Positions 44,682 through 52,283 of a stretch of DNA of 64,000 nucleotides are shown here, one piece after another; positions within the stretch are counted from its first letter, which is position 1; the number at the start of each line of letters is the position of its first letter. The notes under the pieces are model-generated. The model was not told the origin of the DNA, did no database searches, and was given only the letters and a program-made list of their open reading frames with translations. Made by a program: the position numbers and the translations under genes. This stretch comes from JAWXBK01 sp040878185 (GTDB taxonomy: Bacteria > Pseudomonadota > Alphaproteobacteria > Dongiales > Dongiaceae): the NCBI GenBank assembly GCA_040878185.1, contig JBBDMS010000053.1, positions 1-64,000 on the forward strand, read 5' to 3'.

Positions 44682-44788
44682 GCCCTGTTCTACCCCAAGC
44701 TTTACCGGTTCGGGACCATCTTGTATGGTCCGCCGCGTTTCGATGCGCGGATTTCGGCCGGCTTGCCGCCCCGCGTTTCGCCGGGCCT

Positions 44789-44865
<77 letters not shown>

Positions 44866-45033
44866 TTTTTTGCCAATCACACAGCTATAATTGTAACATT
44901 GCCGCAACCATTGAGGGTTGTGCAATGGCGCTGCCGCAGCCTCAAATGGTCCGACGTTTGGTTGTCCGCTATTCGATCTTTCGATGTCGCTAGACTGTCT
45001 GCAGCCTAAAACACTTTCACAGTGGGGGCGGGT

Positions 45034-45639
45034 GTGATCACAGAAGCAGACCTAGACGCTTGGGTTCGGGGGCATCCTCGCGAGGCTCAAGGTATAATCG
45101 TTGAGCTCATAGATCGCTTGCTCGGTGCATCTTGCCCTTTACCCAAAGAAAAAAGATTCCCGCTGGGGGACAGCATTGAGCAGCATGGATGCGACGGAGA
45201 ATTAATTCCGAGTAATCCGTTTCCTCCATTTGTTCCGGAAGGACGTTCTTTCTGGGAAATAGGGACCGGCGAAGATGCTGGAAGAAAGGCGACTAAGGAC
45301 TATCGAGACCTGACGCAAGAAGTCCCAGCGGATATACGCAAGGAGTCTTCGTTCATTTTTGTGACGCCTCATTCGGGTCGAAAGGGATGGAAGCACACCT
45401 GGGGAGACAAGCAACAAAAAGCTTGGTTAGCCGAACGTCACAAAAAAGGGGAATGGGCAAATGTCACTATCATCGATGGAACCAGACTTATTTATTGGAT
45501 ACGCCACTTTCCATCGGTCGAATCATGGTTACTTTCAAAAATGGATAAGTCGGCTGCCGGCCTTGAGTCACCAGATTTACACTGGGAATTGATACATGGA
45601 ATTGGAGCCCCCCCTTTCTCCTACCCGAAGTTTTCCTGA
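45034..45639 (+). CDS. N-terminal part of a split large protein: putative restriction-endonuclease-like domain
   Basis: 201 residues from GTG 45034 (GTG 45022 is also possible). The domain around residues 70-165 has RSFWEIGTGEDAGRKATKDY, SSFIFVTPHSGRKGW, and ANVTIIDGTRLIYWIRHFPSVESWL, a pattern I associate with restriction-endonuclease-like (PD-(D/E)XK) effector domains at the N-terminus of large multidomain defence proteins. Catalytic residues are not assigned with certainty. The frame ends soon after a C7 run at 45608-45614, and a -1 shift there continues into the large downstream frame, so this is probably the front of that gene. Confidence 0.6.
   Translation: MITEADLDAWVRGHPREAQGIIVELIDRLLGASCPLPKEKRFPLGDSIEQHGCDGELIPSNPFPPFVPEGRSFWEIGTGEDAGRKATKDYRDLTQEVPADIRKESSFIFVTPHSGRKGWKHTWGDKQQKAWLAERHKKGEWANVTIIDGTRLIYWIRHFPSVESWLLSKMDKSAAGLESPDLHWELIHGIGAPPFSYPKFS
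45608..45614 (+). other. C7 homopolymer where the reading frame shifts by -1
   Basis: Upstream frame reads A-P-P-F-S-Y and stops 8 codons later; shifting -1 at the C run gives L-L-P-E-V-F-L-I and stays open to 48836. Either one C is missing from the assembly, the gene is broken, or ribosomes slip on the C7. Confidence 0.8.
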
Positions 45640-45785
45640 TTTCTCGTGATAGCGCCCGAATAGCGTTAGCGGAACGCTTTGATCAGAATCTGACACCGCT
45701 CAAATTTGCTACGCGCAATCCGCGGCAGGTTAAAGACTTTGTTGCAGCATTTATTGCAGCCCAAGATTCCAATAAGCGCATTGAG

Positions 45786-48700
45786 ATGGCTGGCCGGTGC
45801 TTATTCATCTCAAACGAGGAAAACTGGAAATACACTACGGATAATTTAATAGTGCCCCACGTATTGGTGGGTGACCCTAAACTCGACCTCGACGGTGACG
45901 ATGGAACGCTTCTAATACAAAGAGCTCGACAAAAAGGCCACATTGTAATCTATGCCGGATTGCCCGGCGGCAGTGTTATCAACCCAAACTCTATAATACT
46001 TCCCGATCCAAAGAGCCACGAACTCAATAAAGCACTGATCAAATGCGGCCATCCCTCGGAGCGAGCCCGAATTCTTGCCGAACGATCGGACGGAAATCTA
46101 AGCAGTCTGCTTCGGATAATCCAGAATCTGTCTACTGTCCCTGAATGGGCTCAAGTTTCCGAAGCTTCTGACCTCGCGATTGCATCGATGCTGGGTTCTT
46201 GGAGTGAAAAGTCCGAATCAGATCGCAAAGCAGCGGAGATGCTCTCGGGAAAACAGTATGGGGCGTGGATCGCGACGATGCGTGACACTCTACTCGTCAC
46301 GGACACGCCCCTGATCTCTCGAAATGGTTTGTGGAAAGTGATCGTACGATATGAAGCGTGGGGCGCACTTGGTTCTCGGCTACACGATGAACACCTCGAC
46401 CGTTTCAAGACTTTAGCCTTGGAGGTGTTGGGGCAGATTGACCCCGCTTTTGAACTTCCGAAAGAAGAGCGATACGCCGCCCAAATCCATGGGAAAACAC
46501 TTTCATTCTCACCTCAGATTAGAAAAGGAATGGCCGAAACACTCGCTCTCCTTGGGAATTTCTCAAGTGCCTTAGCTGCTTGCTCCGCTGGCTATCCAGA
46601 AAGTGTTTGTCGCCTGATTGTTAGAGAGCTTCTTTCCAATGCCCCAAGCTTGCGCTGGGGCAGCCTAGATCATCTGCTACCACTCTTGGCGGAAGCGTCC
46701 CCAGAAGAGTTTTTACGAGCTCTCGAACACTCACTTCAAAGCTCAGAAGATACTTTCCAAGACCTTTTCAAGGAAGAAAGTTCTGACTTCGGTGGCAGAA
46801 CGTATACAAGTGGCTTGCTCTGGGCATTAGAAACGCTTGCGTGGAGCTCTCAATACCTTCCGCGTGTCGTGCTCTGCTTAGGACAGCTCGACAAGCTCGA
46901 CCCAGGGGGTAATTGGGCCAATCGGCCGTCCAACTCACTCAGAACAATTCTTCTCCCGTGGCATCCACAAACGTCCGCTGACACGCGCACACGCGGTCGT
47001 GCTGTTGAATCTTTGATTAGGGAAGTTCCCGAATCCGGTTGGCGTTTACTACTGTCACTACTTCCCGCACACCACTCAACAACGTCAGGCACTCGGCGCC
47101 CGACTTGGCGTGAACTTGCTCCAGAGGACTGGGAGGAGACCGTTACGAACGGTGAGTGCTCGGAACAGATCGAGCTATACGCGCAACTGGCCTCGAAACT
47201 GGCAAAGTCCGATGCGCTTAAACTTTTGGAGATCATCCAGCATATCGATAGCCTACCGCCGGAAGCCCAGAATGAGATCATCAGGCATTTAGATTCTGAA
47301 GCAATTGAATCAATGCCAGAACACGGGCGAGAGCGGATATGGAATCAACTTGCTAAAGTTGTCTCGAGGCATAAAAAATTTTCGACCGCCGATTGGGCGA
47401 TGCCGTCGAGCCTTGTGAATGAACTTAGTGAGATTGCCGACAGAATAGCTCCAGAATCACCGATGTATCGACATCAAAGGCTATTTACCGACAACGATTT
47501 GGATTTGTATGAAGAAGCAAAAAATTACGAAGAGGAGGAGAGAAAGCTCCAGGAACGCAGAATGGAGGCGGTACGAGAGATTTTTGCACATAACGAAACT
47601 GAGGGACTTTTACAATTCACAGAATCTGTACGATCACCTTGGCGTGTCGGATATGCAGCCGGTAGAGCTCTCCCGAACTCACTCGATTCAGCAATCTTAC
47701 CAAATCTTTTGGTATCAGACAATCGAGCGCTAACGACATTTGCTGGCGGTTTTGTACTAGGGCGGTTCCGAAAGAGCTCCTGGGAGTGGGTCGACGCTCG
47801 GATAGCAAATAGTTGGACGAGCGACCAGGCAGCAAAATTCTTGGCATACTTACCCTTTGTCAATGACACTTGGGAGCGCGCAAGCGCAAATCTTGGAGAC
47901 GATGTCGGTCAATATTGGAGGATCGCAAATGTCAATCCTTACGATGCTGACGCTGGTTTAGAGAAGGCAATTGATAACCTTACGGAGTTCGGCCGCCCCT
48001 TCGCCGCAATAACGTGCGTTGAGAAACACTATCGTGACTCGAAAGAGCTCGATCGAAAACGAGCCATTTCTGTATTGCTTTCAGCGGCTCATAGCACCGA
48101 GTCCGTTGGTCAAATGGATGGTTATCACGTCGGGGTCGTAATTCAGGCGCTCCAGTCCGATCTCGTTAACGATGCCGAAGAGCTATTCAAGATCGAATGG
48201 GCGTTCCTACCCATCCTTGGGAGGCACAACGAGGTTCGTCCAGTCTATCTTGAGACTTTTCTTGCATCAGACCCTCAGTTTTTCTGTGAACTGATCCGAT
48301 TGGTTTTCCACCCGAAAAAACAATTGGAGGAAACGAAAAGGACCTTAGACGCTGCAGAAAAGTCCGCTGCTGAAAAAGCCTATCGGTTGCTTAATGACTG
48401 GCGTGTTCCGCCTGGGTCTAAGCCCGAAGGGACGTTCGATGGTGCGGCGCTGCAAGTTTGGGTCAAGACGATGAAGGATCAATGCGCTCAGGACGACCGT
48501 TTAGAGATAGGCCTAATGATGTTTGGTGCAGTCCTAAGACACGCACCTGAAGATCCTAGTGGCCTTTGGATTCACAAGGCTGCTGCATCAGTGTTGGATT
48601 CCCCTGATGCCGAGGCAATGCGAAATGGTTTTCGGACGGCGTTGTTCAATTCCCGCGGGACATACAGCCCAACTGGGGGTCGGGAGGAGCGAGAGATAGC

Positions 48701-48836
48701 GGCTGGCTATAGGCGCAATGCAGATGCGGTGGAATCGGAGGGGTATCACCGCCTAGCGGGATGCCTTAGAGAAGTAGCCGCGGCATATGATCGGGACGCA
48801 AAAAGGGCAGAAACTGACGATATCGAAGATGACTAA
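45786..48836 (+). CDS. Large STAND-like/helical-repeat protein (C-terminal part of split gene)
   Basis: 1016 residues from ATG 45786; the frame is already open from about 45612. The first 150 residues resemble the back half of a STAND-type ATPase core (RCLFISNEENW, VPHVLVGDPKLDLDGDDG, GHIVIYAGLPGG) followed by a winged-helix/lid motif SERARILAERSDGNLSSLLRII. I see no Walker A in the joined product, so nucleotide binding may be lost or atypical. The remaining 800 residues are helical, leucine-rich and repeat-like, as in sensor arms of STAND defence proteins. Joined product is about 1267 residues. No partner gene is present. Function as phage defence is inference. Confidence 0.6.
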   Translation: MAGRCLFISNEENWKYTTDNLIVPHVLVGDPKLDLDGDDGTLLIQRARQKGHIVIYAGLPGGSVINPNSIILPDPKSHELNKALIKCGHPSERARILAERSDGNLSSLLRIIQNLSTVPEWAQVSEASDLAIASMLGSWSEKSESDRKAAEMLSGKQYGAWIATMRDTLLVTDTPLISRNGLWKVIVRYEAWGALGSRLHDEHLDRFKTLALEVLGQIDPAFELPKEERYAAQIHGKTLSFSPQIRKGMAETLALLGNFSSALAACSAGYPESVCRLIVRELLSNAPSLRWGSLDHLLPLLAEASPEEFLRALEHSLQSSEDTFQDLFKEESSDFGGRTYTSGLLWALETLAWSSQYLPRVVLCLGQLDKLDPGGNWANRPSNSLRTILLPWHPQTSADTRTRGRAVESLIREVPESGWRLLLSLLPAHHSTTSGTRRPTWRELAPEDWEETVTNGECSEQIELYAQLASKLAKSDALKLLEIIQHIDSLPPEAQNEIIRHLDSEAIESMPEHGRERIWNQLAKVVSRHKKFSTADWAMPSSLVNELSEIADRIAPESPMYRHQRLFTDNDLDLYEEAKNYEEEERKLQERRMEAVREIFAHNETEGLLQFTESVRSPWRVGYAAGRALPNSLDSAILPNLLVSDNRALTTFAGGFVLGRFRKSSWEWVDARIANSWTSDQAAKFLAYLPFVNDTWERASANLGDDVGQYWRIANVNPYDADAGLEKAIDNLTEFGRPFAAITCVEKHYRDSKELDRKRAISVLLSAAHSTESVGQMDGYHVGVVIQALQSDLVNDAEELFKIEWAFLPILGRHNEVRPVYLETFLASDPQFFCELIRLVFHPKKQLEETKRTLDAAEKSAAEKAYRLLNDWRVPPGSKPEGTFDGAALQVWVKTMKDQCAQDDRLEIGLMMFGAVLRHAPEDPSGLWIHKAAASVLDSPDAEAMRNGFRTALFNSRGTYSPTGGREEREIAAGYRRNADAVESEGYHRLAGCLREVAAAYDRDAKRAETDDIEDD

Positions 48837-48855
48837 CATGGACATGCATAAGCGA

Positions 48856-48887
48856 CGGCAGCCGGACCCAAGTGGATCAGGCTGCCG
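48856..48887. terminator. Hairpin after the large island gene
   Basis: CGGCAGCC (48856-48863) pairs with GGCTGCCG (48880-48887). It lies 20 bp past the stop and has no T-tract, so it is a possible terminator or transcript-end stabiliser, close to the island's right edge. Confidence 0.5.
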
Positions 48888-48906
48888 GCAGTAACACCAT
48901 TCGTGC

Positions 48907-49299
48907 CTACTCCTCCTCACGACCCGTCGCATCGCGATCGCGCTCGTATCGTCGCTTGAGCGGAAACGGCGGCAACCAGGCTTCGCGATGCACGGTCCAG
49001 CATTCGTAGGTCGGCGTGAGCTGGTCGGGCGCGTCCAGGGATCCGAGATGCACCTCGATTTCGTCGCCGGTGCGTGCGAACACGGGCGAGCCGCAGCGGG
49101 GACAGAAATGCCGCCCCTTATAGTCGCGCGTCTCGCCCTCGATCGTCACCGCATCCTGGGGGAACATGGCGGCAGCGTAAAAAAGCGCGCCGTGATGCTT
49201 GCGGCAATCGAGACAGTGACAGATGCCGACCCGGTATGGAGCGCCCGTCGCCACAATTCGCACGTTGCCGCACCGGCAACCGCCCGTGAATCGGTCCAT
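48907..49299 (-). CDS. GFA family protein (glutathione-dependent formaldehyde-activating-like)
   Basis: 130 residues from ATG 49299. Zinc-site cysteines: GGCRCGNVRI near residue 8, ICHCLDCRKHHGA near residue 28, and HFCPRCGSPVF near 66. The family includes glutathione-dependent formaldehyde-activating enzyme and CENP-V-like proteins; most bacterial paralogues have unknown substrates. A second paralogue is at 61.5 kb. Confidence 0.88.
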   Translation of the reverse strand: MDRFTGGCRCGNVRIVATGAPYRVGICHCLDCRKHHGALFYAAAMFPQDAVTIEGETRDYKGRHFCPRCGSPVFARTGDEIEVHLGSLDAPDQLTPTYECWTVHREAWLPPFPLKRRYERDRDATGREEE

Positions 49300-49486
49300 G
49301 CTGCGTCTCCTCAACAATGCGGCCGGAATGGTCAGCCGGAATCGTTAGAACGAACGACACCGTCGTGCAATGGCCGCGGCGGGCGGGGATGCTTGCGGAT
49401 CGCCTCCGTCGGCCCCCGGCGGAACACAAAAGGTGCGGGCATGTTTAGAGTAACAGGGATCGACATCGGAACCGAAAGGACGAGCC

Positions 49487-49966
49487 ATGACCATGGCCAA
49501 GAACACGATCTGCGTCTGGTACGACAAGGATGCCGAGGCGGCCGCCCGGTTTTACGCAGAGACATTCCCCAACAGCGCAGTCACAGCCGTCCACCTCGCG
49601 CCCGGCGATTTTCCCTCCGGCAAGGCGGGCGATGTGCTGACGGTCGATTTCACGGTCGCCGGCATCCCCTGCATCGGCCTCAATGGCGGGACTGCGTTCA
49701 AACATAGCGAAGCCTTCTCGTTCCAGATCGCCACCGACGATCAGCAGGAGACCGACCGCTATTGGAACGCCATCGTCGCAAATGGCGGTGAGGAAAGTGT
49801 GTGCGGCTGGTGCAAAGACAAATGGGGCATCTCCTGGCAGATCACGCCGCGCGTGCTGACCGAGGCGATGGCCGCTGGCGGCGCTGAAGCAAAACGCGCG
49901 TTCGAGGCGATGATGAAAATGAAGAAAATCGACGTCGCCAAGATCGAGGCGGCGCGGCGCGGCTGA
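49487..49966 (+). CDS. VOC family protein (PhnB/3-demethylubiquinone methyltransferase-like domain)
   Basis: 159 residues. NTICVWYDKDAEAAARFYAETFPNS at the start, FTVAGIPCIGLNGG, and KWGISWQITPRVLTEAM near the C-terminus are characteristic of PhnB-like VOC proteins. Two beta-alpha-beta-beta-beta units form a metal or small-molecule binding cleft; the substrate is unknown. A ribosome binding site GAAAGGACG precedes the ATG. Divergent from the GFA gene. Confidence 0.88.
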   Translation: MTMAKNTICVWYDKDAEAAARFYAETFPNSAVTAVHLAPGDFPSGKAGDVLTVDFTVAGIPCIGLNGGTAFKHSEAFSFQIATDDQQETDRYWNAIVANGGEESVCGWCKDKWGISWQITPRVLTEAMAAGGAEAKRAFEAMMKMKKIDVAKIEAARRG

Positions 49967-50408
49967 CGGCGGCAAGCACCCTCGTCGCGGCATTGTTCGC
50001 GCGACCTGGTCCAGAGTCCTGATCGCGCTCGTGTCGCCGAGCGATGCCGCAACGAAAAACGCCGGAAGGGACTGAACATTTTAAACACCGCTTATGGACG
50101 CGTGCTCTGGACATAATGAACAGACATTTCGGGCGCGTCGCTGCTTCTCTGGTTTCGGAACTCTCACCCGGCCGATGTCCGTGTTCCCCGGGGTACAAAA
50201 TCCCTGGGAACAAGCCTCCGATATGAGGAGGCGCCCTCGACCCGCATGCGCTTGCTAGGTCTGTAAGTCCTTGCTACGGTTCCCATAAGATCAACTACCG
50301 CATTCAGGCGCCCGCGTCTCGTCACGCGGTTGAGGGGCGGCCCGATGAAGCGCCGACGCTTCGCGGTTTGCATTGATCCAAGCGTAGGAAAGATCGCGGG
50401 AGTCGAAC
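49967..50408. other. Intergenic region before ppk2
   Basis: 442 bp with no supported gene. It contains an imperfect inverted repeat GTTCCCCGGG (50183-50192) / CCCTGGGAAC (50202-50211), possibly a terminator or operator. I tested GGAAC sequences near 50158 as an EcfG-type promoter; spacing to a CGTT-like -10 is wrong. Confidence 0.4.
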
Positions 50409-51281
50409 GTGAGCAAAGGCGCGAAGGCCAAAGCCAAGAGCAAAGGCGCGAAGTCCAAAGCCAAGAGCAAGGCCGATCAATCGGCAGCGATGGCACGTCC
50501 CGACAAGAAATCCAGCGGGAGCAGCTACCGGAAACAGCTCGAAGAGCTGCAGGCTGAACTCGCGCACCTGCAGGCCTGGGTGAAGCATACGGGAGCGCGT
50601 GTCGTCATCCTCTTCGAGGGACGCGACGCTGCGGGAAAAGGCGGCGTGATCAAGCGCATCACCGAGCGTGTCAGCCCGCGTGTTTTCCGGGTCGTAGCAT
50701 TACCGGCGCCAACCGACCGCGAGAAATCGCAAATCTACATGCAGCGTTACATGGCGCACCTGCCCGCTGCCGGCGAGGTCGTTATCTTCGATCGCTCCTG
50801 GTACACGCGTCCGGGCGCCGAAAGAGTTATGGGTTTCTGCAGTGAACGGAGCGCCCTGCGTTTCCTGGAACTGGCACCACGCTTCGAGGCGGCGATCGTC
50901 GAGAGCGGTATAGCGCTGCTGAAATACTTCCTCGATGTCAGTGAAGAGGAACAGGAGAAGCGGTTCCGCCAACGCATCGATGATCCCATGCGACAGTGGA
51001 AGCTGAGCCCGATGGATATCGAATCCTACCGGCGCTGGTGGGATTATTCGAAAGCCTATGACGACATGATCCGCACGACCGACACGGACTATGCGCCCTG
51101 GTGGATCGTACCGTCGGACGACAAGAAGCGGGCTCGCATCAACTGTATCTCGCACATACTAAGGTCAATCCGGTATGAGCGGGTTCCCTTCGACCAGCCG
51201 AAGCTCGGAAAACGACAGAAGCGCCCGAAGGACTTCGCCGACGATACAACGGCGCGGCGGCTCGTGCCGGACGTGTTCTGA
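50409..51281 (+). CDS. ppk2: Polyphosphate kinase 2
   Basis: 290 residues from GTG 50409 with GGGAG upstream. A Lys/Ala/Ser-rich basic tail of about 35 residues precedes the PPK2 domain: Walker A FEGRDAAGKGGVIKR, lid and Walker B EVVIFDRSWYTRPGAERVMGF, then RQRIDDPMRQWKLSPMD and APWWIVPSDDKKRARINCI. PPK2 uses polyphosphate to phosphorylate nucleotides (or the reverse), maintaining GTP/ATP pools in stress. Single-domain class I type. The basic tail may bind polyphosphate or nucleic acid. Confidence 0.95.
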   Translation: MSKGAKAKAKSKGAKSKAKSKADQSAAMARPDKKSSGSSYRKQLEELQAELAHLQAWVKHTGARVVILFEGRDAAGKGGVIKRITERVSPRVFRVVALPAPTDREKSQIYMQRYMAHLPAAGEVVIFDRSWYTRPGAERVMGFCSERSALRFLELAPRFEAAIVESGIALLKYFLDVSEEEQEKRFRQRIDDPMRQWKLSPMDIESYRRWWDYSKAYDDMIRTTDTDYAPWWIVPSDDKKRARINCISHILRSIRYERVPFDQPKLGKRQKRPKDFADDTTARRLVPDVF

Positions 51282-51317
51282 ACGCAAAGTCAATTGCCAT
51301 TCAAGGAGGACCAGAAA

Positions 51318-51788
51318 ATGCCGGAGAACAAGAACATCGATCCCAATGCCTTGCCTCCATCTGCCGACAATCTTCGCTCCATGCTCGCCGACGAGAAGAC
51401 GACGGAGATGAAGAAACGTGAAATCCAGAGAGCTGCCGAGCAGAAGAAGCTCACGGATTTCACCGATGACTTCCTGAAGAGCGAGGTCACCGAGTCCGAG
51501 ATCGCAAGTGTCCGCGGCCTGGTCATGAGCGCGGTAAAGGATGGAAAGTTCGAGGCACTCGTCTACACGTTCCCGTCCGACCTCTGCACCGATAGCGGCC
51601 GGGCCATCAATAGCGGCGATCCTGACTGGCCCAAAACCCTGCTTGGAAAAGCAAAGCAGTTCTACGAACGTTTTATGAAGTTCGGCAAGCCGCAGGGTTT
51701 CAGGCTGAAGGCGATGATCATCAATTTCCCCGGCGGCATGCCCGGCGATGTCGGCTTCTACCTGAATTGGGCGCCGGAAACGAAGTAG
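51318..51788 (+). CDS. Hypothetical protein downstream of ppk2
   Basis: 156 residues from ATG 51318 with a strong AAGGAGGA ribosome binding site 7 bp upstream. Charged helical N-terminus (about 60 residues, MLADEKTTEMKKREIQRAAEQKKLTDFTDDF) followed by a compact domain with EALVYTFPSDLCTDSGRAIN and FRLKAMIINFPGGMPGDVGFYLNW. No signal peptide or membrane helix. I do not recognise the family. It follows ppk2 by 36 bp and may be co-transcribed. Confidence 0.75.
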   Translation: MPENKNIDPNALPPSADNLRSMLADEKTTEMKKREIQRAAEQKKLTDFTDDFLKSEVTESEIASVRGLVMSAVKDGKFEALVYTFPSDLCTDSGRAINSGDPDWPKTLLGKAKQFYERFMKFGKPQGFRLKAMIINFPGGMPGDVGFYLNWAPETK

Positions 51789-51940
51789 CGGCGCGAGGGA
51801 GAAACGCGGCGCTGAATTTGCCGCGGTCTTCCTCCGACGACCCTGAATGGCCCGGCCAAAGTTCCTTGACCCACCCGCGGGCCGTTGCGCCGAGAGGGTT
51901 GTCTTGCAGCGACGCGGATGATGACGCACCGGCAGTCCTC

Positions 51941-51994
51941 GTGATCGATGGAGCGTGATCGATGGGCCCTGATCGATAGGGTGATCGATAGGGC
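51941..51994. repeat. Four tandem GTGATCGAT-containing repeats
   Basis: Units at 51941-51954, 51955-51968, 51969-51980 and 51981-51994 (14, 14, 12 and 14 bp) share the core TGATCGAT. Could be a replication-slippage product or a cluster of binding sites; each unit contains GATC. Confidence 0.8.
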
Positions 51995-52220
51995 GCTTGC
52001 CGAGCGGTAAATGGCTGCGGCGGCAGCGGGGCTGACGAAACGACCGCGGCCACCCGTGAACGCCGACGAGAAAACCTTCAGGCACCGGTCGGGCGTGCGG
52101 GCAAATCGACAGGCCATGCCACCGGTTCGCGGGTTGCCATTCCGTCCGGATGCCCCATTTCTTCGCTGAATGCGATCGTCCCCGAGCCTGTTGCCCGCAA
52201 GCCCGTCACCGTTGAGCCTT

Positions 52221-52243
52221 GATCCCCGGGCGCGCCCGGGATC
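52221..52243. repeat. GC-rich palindrome
   Basis: CCCGGGCGCGCCCGGG (52225-52240) is a perfect 16-bp palindrome, flanked by GATC and ATC. It lies about 40 bp before the ABC exporter start and may be a mobile short repeat, or may affect its translation. Confidence 0.7.
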
Positions 52244-52283
52244 CTGGAACCGGGATCGCTCTTTCATCAGGATGGAAGCCTGA

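Larger units (their letters stand above)
44866..48840. mobile_element. AT-rich island downstream of tRNA-Arg(CCG)
   Basis: About 4 kb of visibly lower GC and different codon use begins at the tRNA 3' end and stops near 48840, where GC-rich sequence resumes. It carries essentially one very large gene. tRNA 3' ends are common integration sites, but I find no repeat of the tRNA end on the right side and no integrase, so this is a remnant or was acquired otherwise. Confidence 0.55.
51789..52283. other. Intergenic region with repeats upstream of the ABC exporter
   Basis: 495 bp without a supported gene. It holds four short tandem repeats (51941-51994) and a GC-rich palindrome (52221-52243), listed separately. 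Composition is normal for the chromosome. Confidence 0.5.

Noticed and set aside
48840..48910. Right attachment repeat matching the tRNA-Arg 3' end
   Set aside because: No stretch resembling GGTTCGAATCCTG or the acceptor stem is present at the right edge of the island.
50158..50185. EcfG-type GGAAC promoter for ppk2
   Set aside because: Spacing to the nearest CGT-like -10 is 18 bp and the element is CGTG, not CGTT; evidence too weak.
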